This document shows positions 24,885 to 32,856 of a DNA stretch of 64,000 nt, in pieces. Origin of the DNA: Chromobacterium rhizoryzae (GTDB lineage Bacteria > Pseudomonadota > Gammaproteobacteria > Burkholderiales > Chromobacteriaceae); the NCBI RefSeq assembly GCF_020544465.1, contig NZ_CP066126.1, positions 1,674,001 through 1,738,000 on the forward strand, given 5' to 3'. Position numbers and translations under genes: made by a program. Numbering within the stretch: position 1 is the first letter of the stretch; each line of letters starts with the position of its first letter. Under the pieces are notes generated by a model that saw nothing but the letters and a program-made list of their open reading frames with translations, did no database searches and was not told the origin of the DNA.

Positions 24885-25403
24885 ATAGCTCAGGAACGCG
24901 AAGCACGGATCAACGGCGAGATTACCGCCCGTGAAATTCGTCTGGTAGGTAAAGAAGGTGAGCAGATTGGTGTTGTCAGTCTGCGTGAGGCAATGGCGCT
25001 GGCGGAGGAAGGCGATGTGGATCTGGTGGAGATTTCCCCGACCGCGCAGCCTCCGGTATGCAAGCTGATGGACTACGGCAAGTACAAGTACGAGCAGTCC
25101 AAGAAGCGTCACGAAGCCAAGCAGAAGCAGAAACAGGTTCAGATCAAGGAAATCAAGTTCCGTCCGGGCACCGACGACGGCGACTACAACGTCAAGTTGC
25201 GCAACTTGACCCGATTCCTGGCTGACGGCGACAAAGCCAAGGTCACTCTGCGCTTCCGCGGTCGTGAGATGGCCCACCAGAACATCGGTTTGGAGTTGCT
25301 TAAGCGTGTCGAAGCCGATTTGTCCGAAATTGCGGTGGTTGAGCAGTTTCCCAAGCTGGAAGGCCGCCAGATGGTCATGATGATTGCGCCGAAGAAGAAA
25401 TAA
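24885..25403 (+). CDS. infC: translation initiation factor IF-3, probable AUA start
   Basis: 172 residues, (M)AQEREARINGEITAREIRL onward, with the IF3 N-domain, lysine-rich linker and C-domain (IKFRPGTDDGDYNVKLRN, FRGREMAHQ). No ATG or GTG is available. An in-frame TTG at 24879 is only two bases from the AGGAG site (24872-24876), while ATA at 24885 has ideal eight-base spacing and gives the expected N-terminus. IF3 genes are known for AUU/AUA/AUC starts that let IF3 repress its own translation, so AUA is preferred. It follows thrS as in E. coli. Confidence 0.93.
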   Translation: MAQEREARINGEITAREIRLVGKEGEQIGVVSLREAMALAEEGDVDLVEISPTAQPPVCKLMDYGKYKYEQSKKRHEAKQKQKQVQIKEIKFRPGTDDGDYNVKLRNLTRFLADGDKAKVTLRFRGREMAHQNIGLELLKRVEADLSEIAVVEQFPKLEGRQMVMMIAPKKK

Positions 25404-25413
25404 TCGGTATAAT
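25384..25413 (+). promoter_or_regulatory. candidate internal promoter for rpmI-rplT
   Basis: A perfect TATAAT (25408-25413), just after the infC stop, has TTGCGC (25384-25389) 18 bp upstream. It would give the ribosomal protein genes their own transcript, as in E. coli. Confidence 0.5.
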
Positions 25414-25423
25414 CATCAAACTG

Positions 25424-25449
25424 ACACGGCAGGGTTCGCTCTGCCGTGT
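25424..25449 (+). promoter_or_regulatory. hairpin in the rpmI leader
   Basis: ACACGGCAG (25424-25432) and CTGCCGTGT (25441-25449) form a 9-bp stem with an eight-base loop, followed by TGATTTTG. The 167-base infC-rpmI gap is where many bacteria carry the L20-binding leader of the rpmI-rplT operon. This hairpin may be part of it or a partial terminator. Confidence 0.5.
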
Positions 25450-25570
25450 TGATTTTGTAGGTCGGCAACGATCTGCCCAAAAGCGTGGCACGATGGTTTT
25501 TCAAGCGTTTCCGGATTCGTCCGGCAGCCACCTCGCGTCTAATCTAATCAAAATTCAGCAGGAGCAGTCC

Positions 25571-25768
25571 ATGCCGAAAATGAAAACCAAGTCGAGCGCG
25601 AAAAAGCGTCTCAAAGTACTGGGCAATGGTGGTGTAAAGCGCTCTTACGCGTTCAAGCGTCACATCCTGACCAAGAAAACCACCAAGAACAAGCGCCAAC
25701 TGCGTGGTACTACCATGGTAGATAGCACCAATATGGCCTCTGTTCGCGCAATGATGCCCTACGCTTAA
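25571..25768 (+). CDS. rpmI: 50S ribosomal protein L35
   Basis: 65 residues, MPKMKTKSSAKKRLKVLGNG onward, the standard L35 start and length, strongly basic. AGGAG lies ~8 bases upstream. L35 is a small protein of the large subunit and is paired with rplT as usual. Confidence 0.98.
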   Translation: MPKMKTKSSAKKRLKVLGNGGVKRSYAFKRHILTKKTTKNKRQLRGTTMVDSTNMASVRAMMPYA

Positions 25769-25780
25769 GGAGACTAAGAT

Positions 25781-26140
25781 ATGCCACGCGTAAAACGCGG
25801 TGTAACCGCTCGTGCTCGTCACAAGAAAATCCTCGCACTGGCGAAAGGCTATCGCGGCCGCCGGAAGAACGTCTATCGCATCGCCAAACAGGCGGTGATG
25901 AAAGCCGGTCAGTACGCCTACCGTGACCGTCGTCAGAAAAAGCGTCAGTTCCGTCAACTGTGGATTGCTCGTATCAACGCAGCTGCTCGTGAAAACGGCC
26001 TGCCGTACAGCAAATTCATGAACGGCCTGAAAAAAGCCTCTATCGAAATCGACCGCAAGGTCCTGGCCGACCTGGCCGTGTTCGACAAGCCGGCTTTTGC
26101 ACAGATCGTCGAAAAGGCGAAAGCAAGCCTCGCTGCTTAA
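25781..26140 (+). CDS. rplT: 50S ribosomal protein L20
   Basis: 119 residues beginning MPRVKRGVTARARHKKIL, with WIARINAAARENGLPYSKFMNG, both diagnostic for L20. L20 binds 23S rRNA early in assembly and in many bacteria represses its own operon by binding the rpmI leader. It starts 12 bases after rpmI and is followed by a strong terminator. Confidence 0.98.
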   Translation: MPRVKRGVTARARHKKILALAKGYRGRRKNVYRIAKQAVMKAGQYAYRDRRQKKRQFRQLWIARINAAARENGLPYSKFMNGLKKASIEIDRKVLADLAVFDKPAFAQIVEKAKASLAA

Positions 26141-26155
26141 TCGCCCGGACGGATC

Positions 26156-26187
26156 AAAAGGGAGGCAATCTTGCCTCCCTTTTTTTT
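26156..26187 (+). terminator. intrinsic terminator after rplT
   Basis: AGGGAGGCAA and TTGCCTCCCT pair around a two-base turn, with four A before and eight T after. It separates rplT from pheS. Confidence 0.92.
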
Positions 26188-26295
26188 GATGCGGCCCGGC
26201 CGCAGGCATGACTCAAGATCAAGACGGTTGGCCAGACTCGCCCGAGTGCTGGGGCGCGTGTGGCCAGCTTTCTTTCGCATACGGTGTGGAACACG

Positions 26296-27279
26296 ATGAA
26301 CAACGTTGACGCGATTCTCCAATCCGGTCTGGCCGCGGTAGCCGCGGCGGCCGATCTTCTTGAACTGGAGCAGGTCAAGGCCCGCTATCTGGGCAAGAGC
26401 GGCGAGTTGACCGAACTCCTGAAACAGCTGGGCAAGCTGCCCGCCGAAGAGCGCAAGGCCGCCGGCGCCACCATCAATGTGGCCAAGCAGGCTTTTGAGG
26501 CCGCGCACAAGCAGCGCCTCGACCAATTGAACGCCGCCAAGCTGGAGGCGCAACTGGCTGCCGAGGCGCTGGACGTGACCCTGCCGGGGCGCGGCAGCAA
26601 CGGCGGCGGCCTGCACCCGGTGGCGCTGACGCTGGAACGCATCGCCGGCCTGTTCCGCACCATGGGTTTTGAAGTGGCGGACGGCCCGGAGATCGAAACC
26701 GATTTCTACAATTTCCAGGCGCTGAACATCCCGGAAAACCATCCCGCGCGCGCGATGGCCGACACCTTCTACGTGGAAGGTGGCGACGTGCTGCGCACGC
26801 ATACCAGCCCGATCCAGGCGCGCTTCATGATGAACAATCAGCCGCCTATCAAGATCGTGGCCCCGGGTCGCGTATACCGCGTGGACTCCGACGCCACTCA
26901 TTCGCCGATGTTCCACCAGATGGAAGGCCTGTGGGTGGAAGAGGGCGTGTCCTTCGCCGACCTCAAGGCGGTGGTGACCGACTTCCTGCGCCGTTTCTTC
27001 GAGCGCGACGATCTGCAAGTGCGCTTCCGTCCGTCCTTCTTCCCCTTCACCGAGCCCTCGGCGGAAATCGACGTGCTGGGCGAGCGCGGCTGGCTGGAAG
27101 TGGGCGGCTGCGGCATGGTGCACCCCAATGTGTTGCGCAATGTCAACATCGACCCGGAGCGTTACACCGGCTTCGCCTTCGGCATCGGTCTCGATCGTTT
27201 CGCCATGCTGCGCTATGGCGTCAACGACCTGCGGCTGTTCTTCGAGAACGACCTCAACTTCCTGAGACAGTTCAACTGA
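26296..27279 (+). CDS. pheS: phenylalanyl-tRNA synthetase alpha subunit
   Basis: 327 residues, the E. coli length. An N-terminal coiled coil is followed by the class II core with HPVALTLERI, FRTMGFEVADGPEIE, DATHSPMFHQMEG and GIGLDRFAMLRYG. It forms an alpha2-beta2 enzyme with PheT. ATG 26296 fits the family start; the longer upstream frame adds unrelated residues. Confidence 0.97.
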   Translation: MNNVDAILQSGLAAVAAAADLLELEQVKARYLGKSGELTELLKQLGKLPAEERKAAGATINVAKQAFEAAHKQRLDQLNAAKLEAQLAAEALDVTLPGRGSNGGGLHPVALTLERIAGLFRTMGFEVADGPEIETDFYNFQALNIPENHPARAMADTFYVEGGDVLRTHTSPIQARFMMNNQPPIKIVAPGRVYRVDSDATHSPMFHQMEGLWVEEGVSFADLKAVVTDFLRRFFERDDLQVRFRPSFFPFTEPSAEIDVLGERGWLEVGGCGMVHPNVLRNVNIDPERYTGFAFGIGLDRFAMLRYGVNDLRLFFENDLNFLRQFN

Positions 27280-27300
27280 TCGCGTACGGAGCCGAATACT

Positions 27301-29658
27301 ATGCAATTTTCCGAACAATGGCTGAGAAGCTGGGTTAATCCGTCGCTGAGCACCGACGAGCTGTCCTACCTGCTGACCATGGCGGGTCTGGAGGTGGAAG
27401 AAGTCAACGCCGCCGCGCCGGCCTTCAGCGGCGTGGTGGTGGCCGAAGTCAAGGAAGTGGCCAAGCACGAAAACGCCGACCGCCTGCGCGTGACCAAGGT
27501 GGACGTGGGCACGGGCGAACTGGTGCAGATCGTCTGCGGCGCGCCCAATGTCGCCGTCGGCCTGAAAGTGCCGTGCGCTTTGCCCGGCGCCGCGCTGCCC
27601 GGCGATTTCAAGATCAAGCCGACCAAGATGCGCGGCGTCGAATCCAACGGCATGCTGTGCTCCGGCAAGGAGCTGGGCGTGCCGGACGAGGTCGACGGCC
27701 TGCTGGTGCTGCCGGCCGACGCGCCGGCGGGGCAGAGCATACGCGACTACCTGGGCCTGGACGACCAGCTGTTCACGCTGAAAATCACCCCCAACCGCGC
27801 CGACTGCCTGTCCATCCGCGGCATCGCGCGTGAAGTGGCGGCGCTGACCGGCGCAGAACTGGCGCCGGTGGCCATTCCCGCGGTGGCCCCGGTCATCGAC
27901 GACGCGCTGTCGGTGAGCATAGACGCCGCCGCTGGCTGCGGCCGCTACCTGGGCCGCGCGCTCAAGGGCGTCAACGCCGCCGCCGCCACGCCGGAATGGA
28001 TGCGCCGCCGCCTGGAGCGCGCCGGCCTGCGTTCGATTTCCGCCGTGGTCGACATCACCAACTACGTATTGTTGGAACAAGGCCAGCCGATGCACGCCTT
28101 CGACCTGGCCAAGCTGGACGGCGGCATTGTCGTGCGCATGGCCAAGGACGGCGAAGAACTGCTGTGCCTGAACGAGAAAACCGTCAAGCTCAAGTCCGAT
28201 TACATGGTGATCGCGGACCAGACCAAGGCGCTGGCCATCGCCGGCATCATGGGCGGCGAGCACAGCGGCGTCACCGTCGCCAGCACGGATATTTTCCTGG
28301 AAAGCGCCTTCTTCGCGCCGGAAGCGATCGCCGGCAAGGCGCGCGAGCTGGGCTTCGGTTCTGACTCCTCCTTCCGTTACGAGCGCGGCGTGGACTTCCA
28401 GCTGCAGCGCGAAGCGATGGAACGCGCCACCCGCCTGGTGCTGGACATCTGCGGCGGTCAGCCGGGTCCGGTGGTGGAGGCCGTGGCCGAACTGCCGCGG
28501 CGCGGCGAGGTCAAGCTGCGCGTGCCGCGTTGCGCCAAGTTGTTGGGCGTGAGCTTGAGCAGTGCGCAGATCGGTGAAATTCTGGGCCGGCTGGGCCTGG
28601 CGCACCGTCTGGACGGCGAAGTCTTCACCGTGGAGGCGCCGTCCTTCCGCTTCGACATCGCGATCGAGGAAGACCTGATCGAGGAAGTGGCGCGGGTATA
28701 CGGCTACGACGCGATCCCCGCCGACGCGCCGCGTTCCGGCATGCGCATGCTGGCGCAGCGGGAAGAGCTGCGGCCGCGCGATCAGATCCGCCATCTGCTG
28801 GCGGCGCGCGACTATCAGGAAATCGTCAGCTACGCCTTCGTCGACGAAGCCTGGGAGCGCGATTTCGCCGCCAACGAGCAGCCGGTGCGCCTGATCAACC
28901 CGATCGCTTCGCAGATGAGCGTGATGCGCTCCACGCTGATCGGCGGGCTGGTGGACGTGCTGGTGGGCAACCTCAACCGCAAGCAGCCGCGCGTGCGCGT
29001 GTTCGAAGTGGCGCGCGTGTTCAAGAAATCCGCCGACTGGTTCGATCAGCCGGAAAAAGTGGCCGGCCTCGCCTGGGGTCCGCGCTTGCCGGAGCAATGG
29101 GGCGTCAAGGCTGAACGCGTCGATTTCTTCGACGTCAAAGCCGATGTCGAAGCCCTGTTGCACCCGCGGCGCGCGGATTTCTGCAAGGCCGCGCATCCGG
29201 CCTTCCATCCGGGCCGTTGCGCCGAAGTGCTGGTGGACGGCGTGGTAGTCGGCGTGATCGGCGAACTGCATCCCAAGTGGGCGCAGCAATACGATCTGCC
29301 CAGCGCGCCGGTGTTGTTCGAACTTGACCTGGCGGCGGCGGAAGCGCGGCAGCCCATCAAGGCGCAGCCGGTGAGCAAGTTCCAGGCGGTGCGCCGCGAT
29401 CTGGCGCTGGTGGTGGACGAGGCGGTGGAAACGGCCCAATTGCTGGCCTGCTTCGCCAAGCACGGCGCCGCCATCGTCAGCGAAGTGGCTTTGTTCGACG
29501 TTTATCGCGGCAAAGGCGTGGAAGAGGGCAAGAAGAGTCTGGCCTTCCGCGTGATGTTGCAGGACAATAGCCGCACGCTGACCGACGAAGACGTGGAGCC
29601 GGCGCTCAAGGCCCTGCTGGACGGCGTTGCCGCCGAGCTGGGCGCTCAGTTGCGCTGA
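27301..29658 (+). CDS. pheT: phenylalanyl-tRNA synthetase beta subunit
   Basis: 785 residues. It starts MQFSEQWLRSWVNPSLS and has the EMAP-like tRNA-binding domain (HENADRLRVTKVDVG), the B3/B4 editing domain, a B5 domain and a C-terminal anticodon-binding domain (FDVYRGKGVEEGKKSLAFR). PheT carries editing and tRNA binding. It lies 21 bases after pheS, so the two are co-transcribed. Confidence 0.97.
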   Translation: MQFSEQWLRSWVNPSLSTDELSYLLTMAGLEVEEVNAAAPAFSGVVVAEVKEVAKHENADRLRVTKVDVGTGELVQIVCGAPNVAVGLKVPCALPGAALPGDFKIKPTKMRGVESNGMLCSGKELGVPDEVDGLLVLPADAPAGQSIRDYLGLDDQLFTLKITPNRADCLSIRGIAREVAALTGAELAPVAIPAVAPVIDDALSVSIDAAAGCGRYLGRALKGVNAAAATPEWMRRRLERAGLRSISAVVDITNYVLLEQGQPMHAFDLAKLDGGIVVRMAKDGEELLCLNEKTVKLKSDYMVIADQTKALAIAGIMGGEHSGVTVASTDIFLESAFFAPEAIAGKARELGFGSDSSFRYERGVDFQLQREAMERATRLVLDICGGQPGPVVEAVAELPRRGEVKLRVPRCAKLLGVSLSSAQIGEILGRLGLAHRLDGEVFTVEAPSFRFDIAIEEDLIEEVARVYGYDAIPADAPRSGMRMLAQREELRPRDQIRHLLAARDYQEIVSYAFVDEAWERDFAANEQPVRLINPIASQMSVMRSTLIGGLVDVLVGNLNRKQPRVRVFEVARVFKKSADWFDQPEKVAGLAWGPRLPEQWGVKAERVDFFDVKADVEALLHPRRADFCKAAHPAFHPGRCAEVLVDGVVVGVIGELHPKWAQQYDLPSAPVLFELDLAAAEARQPIKAQPVSKFQAVRRDLALVVDEAVETAQLLACFAKHGAAIVSEVALFDVYRGKGVEEGKKSLAFRVMLQDNSRTLTDEDVEPALKALLDGVAAELGAQLR

Positions 29659-29672
29659 GCCCAAGGCGTGGA

Positions 29673-29698
29673 GCCCGCCGCGGAGTCGGCGGGCTTTT
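29673..29698 (+). terminator. intrinsic terminator after pheT
   Basis: GCCCGCCG and CGGCGGGC pair around a six-base loop and are followed by four T. The short T-run suggests partial readthrough into ihfA. Confidence 0.75.
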
Positions 29699-29733
29699 GA
29701 ATGATTAGAAATATTGATGTGTGAGAGGGTGAC

Positions 29734-30036
29734 ATGACTTTGACCAAGGCTGAGCTGGCCGACATGCTGTTCGATCAAGTGGGTTTGAACAAGCGTGAAG
29801 CCAAGGACATGGTTGAATCGTTCTTTGAGGAAATTCGCCAGGCCCTGGAGTCCGGCGATTCCGTCAAATTGTCCGGTTTCGGCAATTTCCAATTGCGCGA
29901 CAAGCCGCAGCGTCCGGGTCGCAACCCCAAGACCGGGGAAGAGATTCCCATCACCGCGCGACGTGTGGTAACGTTCCACGCTAGTCAGAAACTCAAGGGA
30001 ATGGTCGAGCAATTCCATGCCAACAAGCAAGGCTGA
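29734..30036 (+). CDS. ihfA: integration host factor subunit alpha
   Basis: 100 residues of the HU/IHF fold: MTLTKAELADMLFDQVGLN, then LSGFGNFQLRDKPQRPGRNP, the DNA-bending arm with the key proline, and TARRVVTFHASQKLK. IHF bends DNA at specific sites. The pheT-ihfA-merR order is common in beta- and gammaproteobacteria. Confidence 0.97.
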   Translation: MTLTKAELADMLFDQVGLNKREAKDMVESFFEEIRQALESGDSVKLSGFGNFQLRDKPQRPGRNPKTGEEIPITARRVVTFHASQKLKGMVEQFHANKQG

Positions 30037-30382
30037 TCTGCCGCCGATACCGTCCAAGCGCTACTTCACCATTAGCGAGGTGAGCGAGCTCACCGGCGTC
30101 AAGCCGCATGTGCTGCGCTATTGGGAGCAGGAATTTTCCCAATTGCGCCAGGTGAAGCGCCGCGGCAACCGCCGTTATTACCAACATCACGAAGTGTTAT
30201 TGGTCAGGCGCATTCGCGGTCTGTTATATGACGACGGGTTTACCATCCACGGCGCCCGCCAGCGTCTGGGCGCGGACGGCCAAGAAGTGCGCCCGGCAAC
30301 GGCCCAGGAGGTCAGGACCGAGTTGGAGGCGATTTTGGAATGGCTTGATTCAGGGCTTGGCAAAAATCAAAAAGCAGTTTAG
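30017..30382 (+). CDS. MerR-family transcriptional regulator
   Basis: 121 residues. Residues ~15-85 form the MerR winged helix (YFTISEVSELTGVKPHVLRYWEQEF, read in two parts, and RRYYQHHEVLLVRRIRGLL). The short C-terminus has no metal-binding cysteines. The start overlaps ihfA by 20 bases. This MerR-ihfA pairing is widely conserved but the regulator's target is unknown. Confidence 0.93.
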   Translation: MPTSKADLPPIPSKRYFTISEVSELTGVKPHVLRYWEQEFSQLRQVKRRGNRRYYQHHEVLLVRRIRGLLYDDGFTIHGARQRLGADGQEVRPATAQEVRTELEAILEWLDSGLGKNQKAV

Positions 30383-30385
30383 AAT
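30357..30385 (+). promoter_or_regulatory. promoter of tRNA-Pro
   Basis: TTGGCA (30357-30362) and TAGAAT (30380-30385) are 17 bp apart. They overlap the end of the MerR gene and sit just before the tRNA. Confidence 0.65.
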
Positions 30386-30400
30386 ACGTTTCTCTCGAGT

Positions 30401-30477
30401 CGGGGCGTAGCGCAGCCTGGTAGCGCACCTGCATGGGGTGCAGGGGGTCGGAAGTTCGAATCTTCTCGCCCCGACCA
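30401..30477 (+). tRNA. tRNA-Pro (anticodon GGG)
   Basis: 77 bases with encoded CCA. Acceptor stem CGGGGCG/CGCCCCG, anticodon stem CCTGC/GCAGG, loop ATGGGGT with anticodon GGG. It reads CCC/CCU proline codons. Confidence 0.97.
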
Positions 30478-30504
30478 AAGAATTCCAAAAGTATCAAATA
30501 TTTA

Positions 30505-30532
30505 AAAGCTCTGCGTTTGCAGAGCTTTTTTT
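30505..30532 (+). terminator. intrinsic terminator after tRNA-Pro
   Basis: AAAGCTCTGC, loop GTTT and GCAGAGCTTT are followed by further T residues. Confidence 0.9.
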
Positions 30533-30712
30533 ATTTTCCCCTCCAAATATTAGAAATCCTTCTAATTCCATCCCCTTCAATGAGTCGAATTCGGCGGGCG
30601 ATTTTTATTGCCCGATAGACGGCGGCGAACCATTTGTTTCTGCGCCTGCCGTATTCCTGTGGCCGCCGCGGAGATGCGCGGCGGCGTATCGCCGACTTTT
30701 GTGAGGATTGCC

Positions 30713-31012
30713 ATGTTACATGTAGTAGCCGTGATTACCGCCAAGCCGGGCCAGCGCGCCGTGATTTTGCGCGAGTTGAATGCGATCGTGCCTCTGGTGC
30801 GCGAGGAAGAGGGTTGCATCGAGTACGGCCCGGCGCTGGACCACGCGGATTCGCCGCAGCCGTATGGCGCGGATAGTCTGGTGGTGATAGAGAAGTGGAC
30901 CAGCAAGGCGGCCTTGGACCGCCACCTGGACGCGCCGCCGCTGCGCGCCTTCGTCGCCGCGACCGAGGGCGCGGTGGCCGGCCTGGCCGTGCATGTGCTG
31001 AACCCGGCCTAA
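30713..31012 (+). CDS. putative quinol monooxygenase (ABM domain)
   Basis: 99 residues with the antibiotic-biosynthesis-monooxygenase ferredoxin-like fold: MLHVVAVITAKPGQ, EEEGCIEYGPALD, LVVIEKWTSKAALDRHL. This matches YgiN-like small quinol monooxygenases. GAGGA lies before ATG 30713. It stands alone between tRNA-Pro and a palindromic repeat. Substrate unknown. Confidence 0.85.
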   Translation: MLHVVAVITAKPGQRAVILRELNAIVPLVREEEGCIEYGPALDHADSPQPYGADSLVVIEKWTSKAALDRHLDAPPLRAFVAATEGAVAGLAVHVLNPA

Positions 31013-31160
31013 GAACCTGTTTACGACCTGCTACGCGTCGGCGATGCGGCGTTGAAAACCGCCTAGAAATGCTCATGCACCACGAGTGCATTCCGCTTTC
31101 TCAGCGGTTTTCGCCTTGTCTCGCCCTCGCTCGCGAGACGCTGAACAGACCCAAACGCTG
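31013..31160. repeat. palindromic intergenic element, copy 1
   Basis: A large imperfect hairpin just after the monooxygenase stop. Outer end AGAACCTGTTTACGACCTGC; inner arms GAAAACCGC (31054-31062) and GCGGTTTTC (31104-31112); apex ATGCAC (31075-31080) and GTGCAT (31086-31091). Its left 33 bases match the right end, read in reverse, of a second element at 53265-53407. Small non-coding, MITE- or REP-like. Confidence 0.65.
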
Positions 31161-31173
31161 CTTACCGTTCCCC

Positions 31174-31195
31174 GCCGGCCTTGCCGGCTATTTTT
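31174..31195 (+). terminator. terminator for the ABM monooxygenase gene
   Basis: GCCGGC, CTT, GCCGGC followed by TATTTTT. It overlaps the stop codon of the converging gene. Confidence 0.6.
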
Positions 31196-32777
31196 CTGGG
31201 CGGATGTCGGTCAGAGGCGCTTCGATGGGCAGCCGTTGCAGCTCGCTGTTGAAAAAACTGCGCTCGCCGCGCCGCAGCGACGGCAGCAAGGCCTGGAGGC
31301 GGGACAGCGCGTCCGCGGCCTCCCGGCCGGCGCCCTGCTCATGCAGCAGGAACCAGGCGGCTTCCAGCAATAGATTGGCTTGTTGCAGAGGAGGGAAGGC
31401 GGCGTTGCCGGCGAGTTGCTCGTCCAGCGCCAGGACCGCCGCCGAGGACCAGCGGCTGAAGCCCTTGGCCGGAGACAAGGAGGCGTGCAAGGGCTGCAAG
31501 GCCGCGATGGCGTCTTCCAGCGCCAGCGGTTGCTGGGCGCGGAAGGCCGAGAGGCTGCGCGAACGCGGCGGCGGGCAGTTGCCGCGGGCGATGCGCAGGA
31601 TGAAGATCAGATTCCAGGCGGAGCCGCTGCCGTAGCCGAAGCGGTCGCAAATCCATTCGGACAGCCCAAGCCAGCGCATCGCCTGCAACTGCACCGCGCC
31701 CACGCGCTGTTCGCGTTCCGGGTCGACCAGCCCCTGTTGCCAGAACAGCCACAAGCACCAGCCGATATTGGCGGCCACATGTTGGGCGGCGTCGATGGAG
31801 TCCGCCTCGTAAGCCGCTTCCAGCGCGCCGCTCAACGCTTGCAGCGCCGCGCCGGCCTCGTCCCGCTGGCGCGCGGCGCCGGCGCCGCTGGTGGCGGCGT
31901 GCTTGTGCAGCAGGGCCAGCAGGTTCAGGCATTCGAAGCGCACGCGCGGGTTGTAGCGGAAAACCGGCTGCAGCTCCGGCGAGGTTTGCAGGTGTTCCAG
32001 CGCGGTCCGCGCCGCGTCGGCGTCGCCTTGGGAGTAACGCTCCCAGGCTTTGACGATGCAGGCCATCGCGGCGAAGGTGGGATGGGCGTGATGGACGCTG
32101 CCGGCGTCCAGCACTCGGTCCAGCCGCTTCAGCGCGCTGCGGCTGCCGTCCAGTTGAGCGCTGCGGCGCAGGGCCAGGCTTTCTTTCATCAAGGCCAGCG
32201 CTTGCTGAAAATCGTCTCCGGCGAATTGACGCGCGACGTGGAAGGATTCCGCCACCTGGCGGCTGGGGCGGCGTCCGAAGCCGTCGTATTCGTCGCGGAT
32301 GGCCTGCGCCATCTGTTGCCAAAAGCGCATGTCGCGCATCAGATAGGACAGATCGCCGGCCGGGCTTTCCGGTTTTTCCCGGCGAAGACCGAGGAAGTGC
32401 TCCAGCCAATCCCGCTCCACCTCGACGCCGCCTGCGCGGAAACGCAGCCGCGAGGCCATGTCGGCCGTCAGCCAGAACGGACCGCGGCTGCGTCCGTTCA
32501 GCGGCAGGGTGGCGATGGGCCGGCCGCGCGCGGCGCCCCAGCCGGCCTGCACGCCCCAGCGGGCGAAGTCGGCGAACGCGCGCGAGATCAGCATGCGGAT
32601 ATTGTTCTGGCCGGGAAAGCCTAGCCGCAGGGCGGCGGCGGACACCGCGCCGTCGCCGAACTGCTGAGCGTGCCAGAGCCGGGCCAGCAGCCAGACGGAT
32701 TGGCCGCGGGCGGCCTCGCCCTTGACGCGGTAGGGAGCGGACAACTCGATTTCGATGAGGTCGGGAGCTTCTGTCAT
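31188..32777 (-). CDS. conserved hypothetical protein with possible winged helix and helical repeats
   Basis: 529 residues from ATG 32777 (MTEAPDLIEIELS). I do not recognise the family. Residues ~25-115 look like a winged-helix domain (WLLARLWHAQQFGDGAVSAA followed by NNIRMLISRAFADFARWG), as in SARP/AfsR-type regulators. The rest is almost entirely helical with Ala/Leu-rich pairs that look like TPR or other solenoid repeats. There are no membrane segments or signal peptide. It may be a regulator with a helical sensing domain. It lies upstream of nothing co-directional and 79 bases after a GNAT gene. Confidence 0.75.
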   Translation of the reverse strand: MTEAPDLIEIELSAPYRVKGEAARGQSVWLLARLWHAQQFGDGAVSAAALRLGFPGQNNIRMLISRAFADFARWGVQAGWGAARGRPIATLPLNGRSRGPFWLTADMASRLRFRAGGVEVERDWLEHFLGLRREKPESPAGDLSYLMRDMRFWQQMAQAIRDEYDGFGRRPSRQVAESFHVARQFAGDDFQQALALMKESLALRRSAQLDGSRSALKRLDRVLDAGSVHHAHPTFAAMACIVKAWERYSQGDADAARTALEHLQTSPELQPVFRYNPRVRFECLNLLALLHKHAATSGAGAARQRDEAGAALQALSGALEAAYEADSIDAAQHVAANIGWCLWLFWQQGLVDPEREQRVGAVQLQAMRWLGLSEWICDRFGYGSGSAWNLIFILRIARGNCPPPRSRSLSAFRAQQPLALEDAIAALQPLHASLSPAKGFSRWSSAAVLALDEQLAGNAAFPPLQQANLLLEAAWFLLHEQGAGREAADALSRLQALLPSLRRGERSFFNSELQRLPIEAPLTDIRPEK

Positions 32778-32856
32778 GGTTGGAATGGGGGCTGAACAGG
32801 AGGCCGGCAAGGCGGGGAGCGCTTGCCGGCGAGGAGGCGATGTCGCCGCGGGACGC

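Noticed and set aside
26208..26312. Short frame before pheS considered as a phenylalanine attenuator leader peptide
   Set aside because: It holds only one Phe codon, overlaps the pheS start and has no terminator after it.
26137..30057. Very long open frame (about 1300 codons) on the minus strand opposite pheS-pheT-ihfA
   Set aside because: It is antisense to well-recognised genes and is His/Gln/Val-rich without any domain, typical of the shadow frames that GC-rich codon usage creates.
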